Of a stretch of 22,091 nucleotides of DNA, positions 19,944-22,091 are shown one piece after another (position 1 is the stretch's first letter; the number at the start of each line of letters is the position of its first letter). The notes beneath the pieces are model-generated. The model saw nothing but the letters and a program-made list of their open reading frames with translations. It made no database searches and was not told where the DNA came from. Source of the DNA: Goniomonas avonlea. Taxonomy: Eukaryota; Cryptophyceae; Goniomonadida; Goniomonadaceae. The position numbers were made by a program, and so were the translations under genes. Location: NCBI GenBank assembly GCA_003573635.1, contig QUTJ01031818.1:1-22091 (forward strand), in the 5' to 3' direction.

Positions 19944-20260
19944 GTTGATGCGTTGCCCTTTTGACCTGGTTTACGACCATCCCTTCCCTCCAAACTCGGC
20001 TCCCATCTCACTGGATCTCATCAACAACTCTGTCTCATCGCAACCTCATCCCTTTCTCCATCTCATATCCACCGCTTTCATATCCATCCTCGTCTCTATC
20101 TCATCTAATTTCCACCCGTCGACAACCCATCTAACCCGTTTCAACCCCATCTCACCAAATTTCCCGAGTGCTATTCCTTCTTTTCTTTGTAATTTGGGGG
20201 TGGGAGCCCTCCACACGCGGTTCCCACGACTTGTATGCTCCGGTTATTAAACCACCTGTA
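19944..20260 (+). other. Presumed 3' UTR of the CABIN1-like gene
   Basis: From the stop codon to about 20160 the plus strand is poor in G and carries degenerate CATCTCA/CATCTCAT repeats. An ATTAAA hexamer at 20246-20251 is the first plausible poly(A) signal. No convincing protein is encoded. Confidence 0.5.
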
Positions 20261-20633
20261 ATGATCTTGCTCCTTGTGTTTTGGTGTCCGCAACACCTCA
20301 GGCAAATTAAACTGCACCGCCATGAACTGAAGCCAACACCAAGAACCAAACACGAAAGTATAATTTATTGAACAGAGTGTCCACCTTTGCAAATACAACA
20401 GACCTGTGCAGCAGACAGGGGAAGCAGGTCAACCGGTTCCTGGCTCCTCCCCACCCAACGCCCCTGTGGTGGACACATGCCACTCCCCCGCCCTTGGGGT
20501 TTGTAGCTTGAAGAATCAAGATAATTATTATGGGGTAACCCCCACAGCCTGTGTCTCCCCTGGAGTTTGATATTGACTGAGAGGCGCTCAGCAAGCGTTG
20601 AACACAACAGTTTCGCTGCGTTTGCTTGCACCT

Positions 20634-20660
20634 TGTGCCGGATGCAAATCCGTGGCCTGA
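20634..20660. repeat. Short palindromic repeat, copy 1
   Basis: Core CCGGATGCAAATCCGTGGCC. CGGAT and ATCCG form a 5-bp stem around GCAA. Confidence 0.75.
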
Positions 20661-20793
20661 AAAAATGTTAGGATTATCAGGACGCTTGCACACCAAGTCT
20701 CCGCAAAACCAGTCCTTCTCCCTGGCAACAGTGCAGGGATCGCCATAGCACGGATCTAGCGCTGTGTTAACCCAAACCCGCATATAGCTCTGC

Positions 20794-20818
20794 ATGCAAA
20801 TGCAAATCCGCGGCCTGG
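20794..20818. repeat. Short palindromic repeat, copy 2 (left arm lost)
   Basis: ATGCAAATCCGCGGCCTGG matches the right part of the family. The CGGAT arm is absent. It lies directly before cassette A. Confidence 0.7.
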
Positions 20819-20831
20819 GCGGCAGGATAGT

Positions 20832-20903
20832 ATCCGACTTGTCGAGTCGGATGTGAGGAGAGTTAGCGTAACGCGAGCTCTAGCTGCGAGCTCTAGCTGC
20901 GAG
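20832..20903. repeat. Structured cassette A
   Basis: Stem 1: ATCCGAC (20832-20838) with GTCGGAT (20846-20852). Spacer GTGAGGAGA. Stem 2: GTTA-GCG-TAAC (20862-20872). Then GCGAG and a doubled CGAGCTCTAGCTG unit. It matches cassette B over about 60 bp. Confidence 0.7.
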
Positions 20904-20942
20904 GGCGACGTTCGTGAATGCATGTAGCGGCATTCTGTTGAT

Positions 20943-20970
20943 ATTCTGCTGATGGCGTTATCAGCAGAAT
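20943..20970. repeat. Perfect 11-bp hairpin
   Basis: ATTCTGCTGAT, loop GGCGTT, ATCAGCAGAAT. A near copy of the left arm (ATTCTGTTGAT) lies directly before it at 20932-20942. Confidence 0.85.
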
Positions 20971-21177
20971 TGGCGATAGGGTTTGGAATCTGGGATTCAA
21001 GAGGACCGGCTCGGGCCGTCTGGTGCTCTTGAAAGTCGAAGCGACCCTTCGTGTTGCGGTCCTTTTGGGTCTTGGTGTTAGCTCCAGGTTTCACACAAGA
21101 GTTTGTATTTTGACTTTGTTTGGCAACCACTGTTTGCAGACATGCAAGGCAAACACCAACAACAAACCCAACACACC

Positions 21178-21205
21178 TGTGTCGGATGCAAGTCCGCGGC
21201 ATGAG
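21178..21205. repeat. Short palindromic repeat, copy 3
   Basis: TGTGTCGGATGCAAGTCCGC followed by GGCATGAG. One stem base is changed. It is preceded by AC-rich sequence (AACACCAACAACAAACCC), as are copies 4 and 5. Confidence 0.75.
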
Positions 21206-21302
21206 CAGCGGATGACTGACACAACAGCGTGTGGCTCACCTGTAGCCCCTTATCAGAGGCGACCCTGGGTGAAAAGATTTGGACGCGGAAGTGGAGCGCG
21301 AG

Positions 21303-21392
21303 ATTTATTGAAAAAGGAAAACACCGATCCCAATCACACGCGAAGCTGCAGGTCCCGTTTGATTGGGATTGTGTTCAACTTTTTCAATAAAT
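21303..21392. repeat. 90-bp inverted repeat with outward AATAAA hexamers
   Basis: ATTTATTGAAAAAG (21303-21316) pairs perfectly with CTTTTTCAATAAAT (21379-21392). Inner AACAC and ATCCCAATCA blocks also pair, giving arms of about 34 nt around a loop of about 23 nt. Each arm carries AATAAA reading outward, so transcripts from either side would meet a poly(A)-type hexamer. Confidence 0.85.
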
Positions 21393-21523
21393 TCGAATTT
21401 ACAGGACAAGAAGTCATCATTACTGCGACCACTGTGTGGTTTGTTCTGTTTGTTTGATGGCATGCACAACAAGCAATCAACAACCAACCACACATCAACC
21501 CACCCCCCCCGACACACGGCACC

Positions 21524-21551
21524 TGTGTCGGATGCAAATCCGCGGCCTGAG
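21524..21551. repeat. Short palindromic repeat, copy 4
   Basis: TGTGTCGGATGCAAATCCGC followed by GGCCTGAG, the likely consensus. The 60 bp upstream include T/G-rich then C/A-rich arms that can pair imperfectly. Confidence 0.8.
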
Positions 21552-21600
21552 TAACACTAGTACTCGAGTGTTCACTCCCACTTCTGCTAGTGCTCGCCCC

Positions 21601-21620
21601 TCTCACTCTCTCTCTCTCTT
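21601..21620. repeat. CT-rich microsatellite
   Basis: TCTCACTCTCTCTCTCTCTT, between motif copies 4 and 5. Confidence 0.8.
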
Positions 21621-21710
21621 CCAGTCCTGGTTGGTGTTTGTGTTTCTTTGCATGGCACATTCAAAGCAAACAACAGCAAACACAACAACCCAAATCCGAC
21701 ACCAGCCACT

Positions 21711-21734
21711 ATGTCGGATGCAAATCCGTGGCCT
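21711..21734. repeat. Short palindromic repeat, copy 5
   Basis: ATGTCGGATGCAAATCCGTG followed by GCCT. It is preceded by a GTGTTTGTGTTTCTTTG / CAAAGCAAACAACAGCAAAC imperfect inverted repeat (about 21632-21681). Confidence 0.75.
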
Positions 21735-21756
21735 AGCTCTTGGGTAGCTATATTTT

Positions 21757-21841
21757 ACAGTCGACACCTCGACTGTGTGCTGTGCGTAGCGTACTACGAC
21801 AGCACTAAGCTACCCGCTACGCCGCTTGAGCTGCGGGTAGC
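21757..21841. repeat. Three consecutive hairpins
   Basis: ACAGTCGA/TCGACTGT (21757-21776, loop CACC). GCTGTGCGTAG/CTACGACAGC (21779-21803, one bulge). GCTACCCGC/GCGGGTAGC (21809-21841, loop 15 nt). They stand almost back to back. Confidence 0.8.
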
Positions 21842-21990
21842 CGTGCACAACAGCGTGTGCCAGGGTCAAGCCCAGGGCACTGCACTGCTACCCGCTCAGG
21901 TGGTTTAGACGTGAATGGCATGCGGATGTGAGACCCCACCCACTCGCACACCTGCGCCTCCGCCCCCCACTCCTGCCATGCCTCTTGAGC

Positions 21991-22063
21991 ATCCAACGGC
22001 TTGTCTAGTTGGATGTGAGGTGAGTTAGCGGGTCAGCTAACGCGAGTGCTAGCTGCGAAAACG
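21991..22063. repeat. Structured cassette B
   Basis: Stem 1: ATCCAAC (21991-21997) with GTTGGAT (22008-22014). Spacer GTGAGGTGA. Stem 2: GTTAGC (22024-22029) with GCTAAC (22036-22041). Then GCGAGTGCTAGCTGCGA. A perfect 18-bp palindrome (22065-22082) and a T run at the window edge follow. Confidence 0.7.
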
Positions 22064-22064
22064 C

Positions 22065-22082
22065 CGTTTCGAGCTCGAAACG
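22065..22082. repeat. Perfect 18-bp palindrome
   Basis: CGTTTCGAGCTCGAAACG is its own reverse complement. Nine bases later the window ends in five T, so the sequence beyond is unknown. Confidence 0.9.
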
Positions 22083-22091
22083 ACAGTTTTT

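Larger units (their letters stand above)
20261..22091. other. Repeat-dense region without a recognisable gene
   Basis: About 1.8 kb holding the motif copies, cassettes, inverted repeat and hairpins listed separately. Open frames of up to 162 codons exist on both strands but match no family I know and run through the repeats. Could be a non-autonomous mobile element, a structured non-coding locus, or plain repeat-rich spacer. Confidence 0.5.

Noticed and set aside
20307-20795. Minus-strand open frame of 162 codons
   Set aside because: It passes through motif copies 1 and 2, has no recognisable domain, and its composition looks like translated spacer.
20634-21734. ATGCAAAT within the motif as an Oct/POU binding octamer
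   Set aside because: The match is exact in four copies, but POU factors are animal-specific, and the larger palindrome explains the conservation better.
22065-22091. Rho-independent bacterial terminator (palindrome plus T run)
   Set aside because: The window is clearly eukaryotic, and the T run is cut by the window edge. It is considered only as a possible polymerase III end.

Overview
The window comes from an intron-rich eukaryote, most likely a unicellular protist. Two large protein genes together carry 73 introns, nearly all GT-AG and many only 41-50 nt long. G+C looks a little above half, there are no operons or Shine-Dalgarno sites, and coding exons average about 137 nt. I cannot name the lineage. 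CABIN1/HIR3, myosin, EVH1, WH2 and WW families are all broadly eukaryotic, and both products are strongly diverged.

Layout. (1) Positions 1-8661, minus strand: a myosin heavy chain whose start is at 8661 and whose tail runs off the left edge. Thirty-one exons splice in a continuous frame for 1405 codons. The order is EVH1, proline-rich linker, EVH1, WH2, long proline-rich linker, WW, myosin SH3-like N-terminal domain, a complete motor domain, one IQ-like motif and a helical tail. (2) Positions 8662-8870: a 209-bp gap between head-to-head start codons, with a 17-bp palindrome. (3) Positions 8871-19943, plus strand: a 44-exon gene of about 2016 codons whose pieces align in order with CABIN1/Hir3, the TPR scaffold of the HIR (HIRA) H3.3 chaperone complex. 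It has a PHD finger that CABIN1 relatives known to me lack. (4) Positions 19944-22091: no convincing gene. After a short pyrimidine-rich 3' flank comes a repeat field: five copies of a short palindromic motif, two copies of a structured cassette whose stems differ by a compensatory change, a 90-bp inverted repeat, and several perfect hairpins.

The myosin joins actin-assembly adaptor domains (EVH1 for proline ligands, WH2 for G-actin, WW for proline ligands) to an actin motor in one chain. This suggests a motor that recruits or feeds actin polymerisation. The neighbouring gene is a nuclear chromatin factor with no obvious functional link; sharing a bidirectional promoter is the only connection visible.

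Several introns of both genes contain unrelated short tandem arrays (units of 14, 19, 24, 28, 29 and 30 bp). I see no tRNA, rRNA, CRISPR array, integrated virus or transposase gene. Exon models were derived by eye from splice signals, reading phase and remembered family sequences. The CABIN1 model has a few uncertain junctions, noted below.
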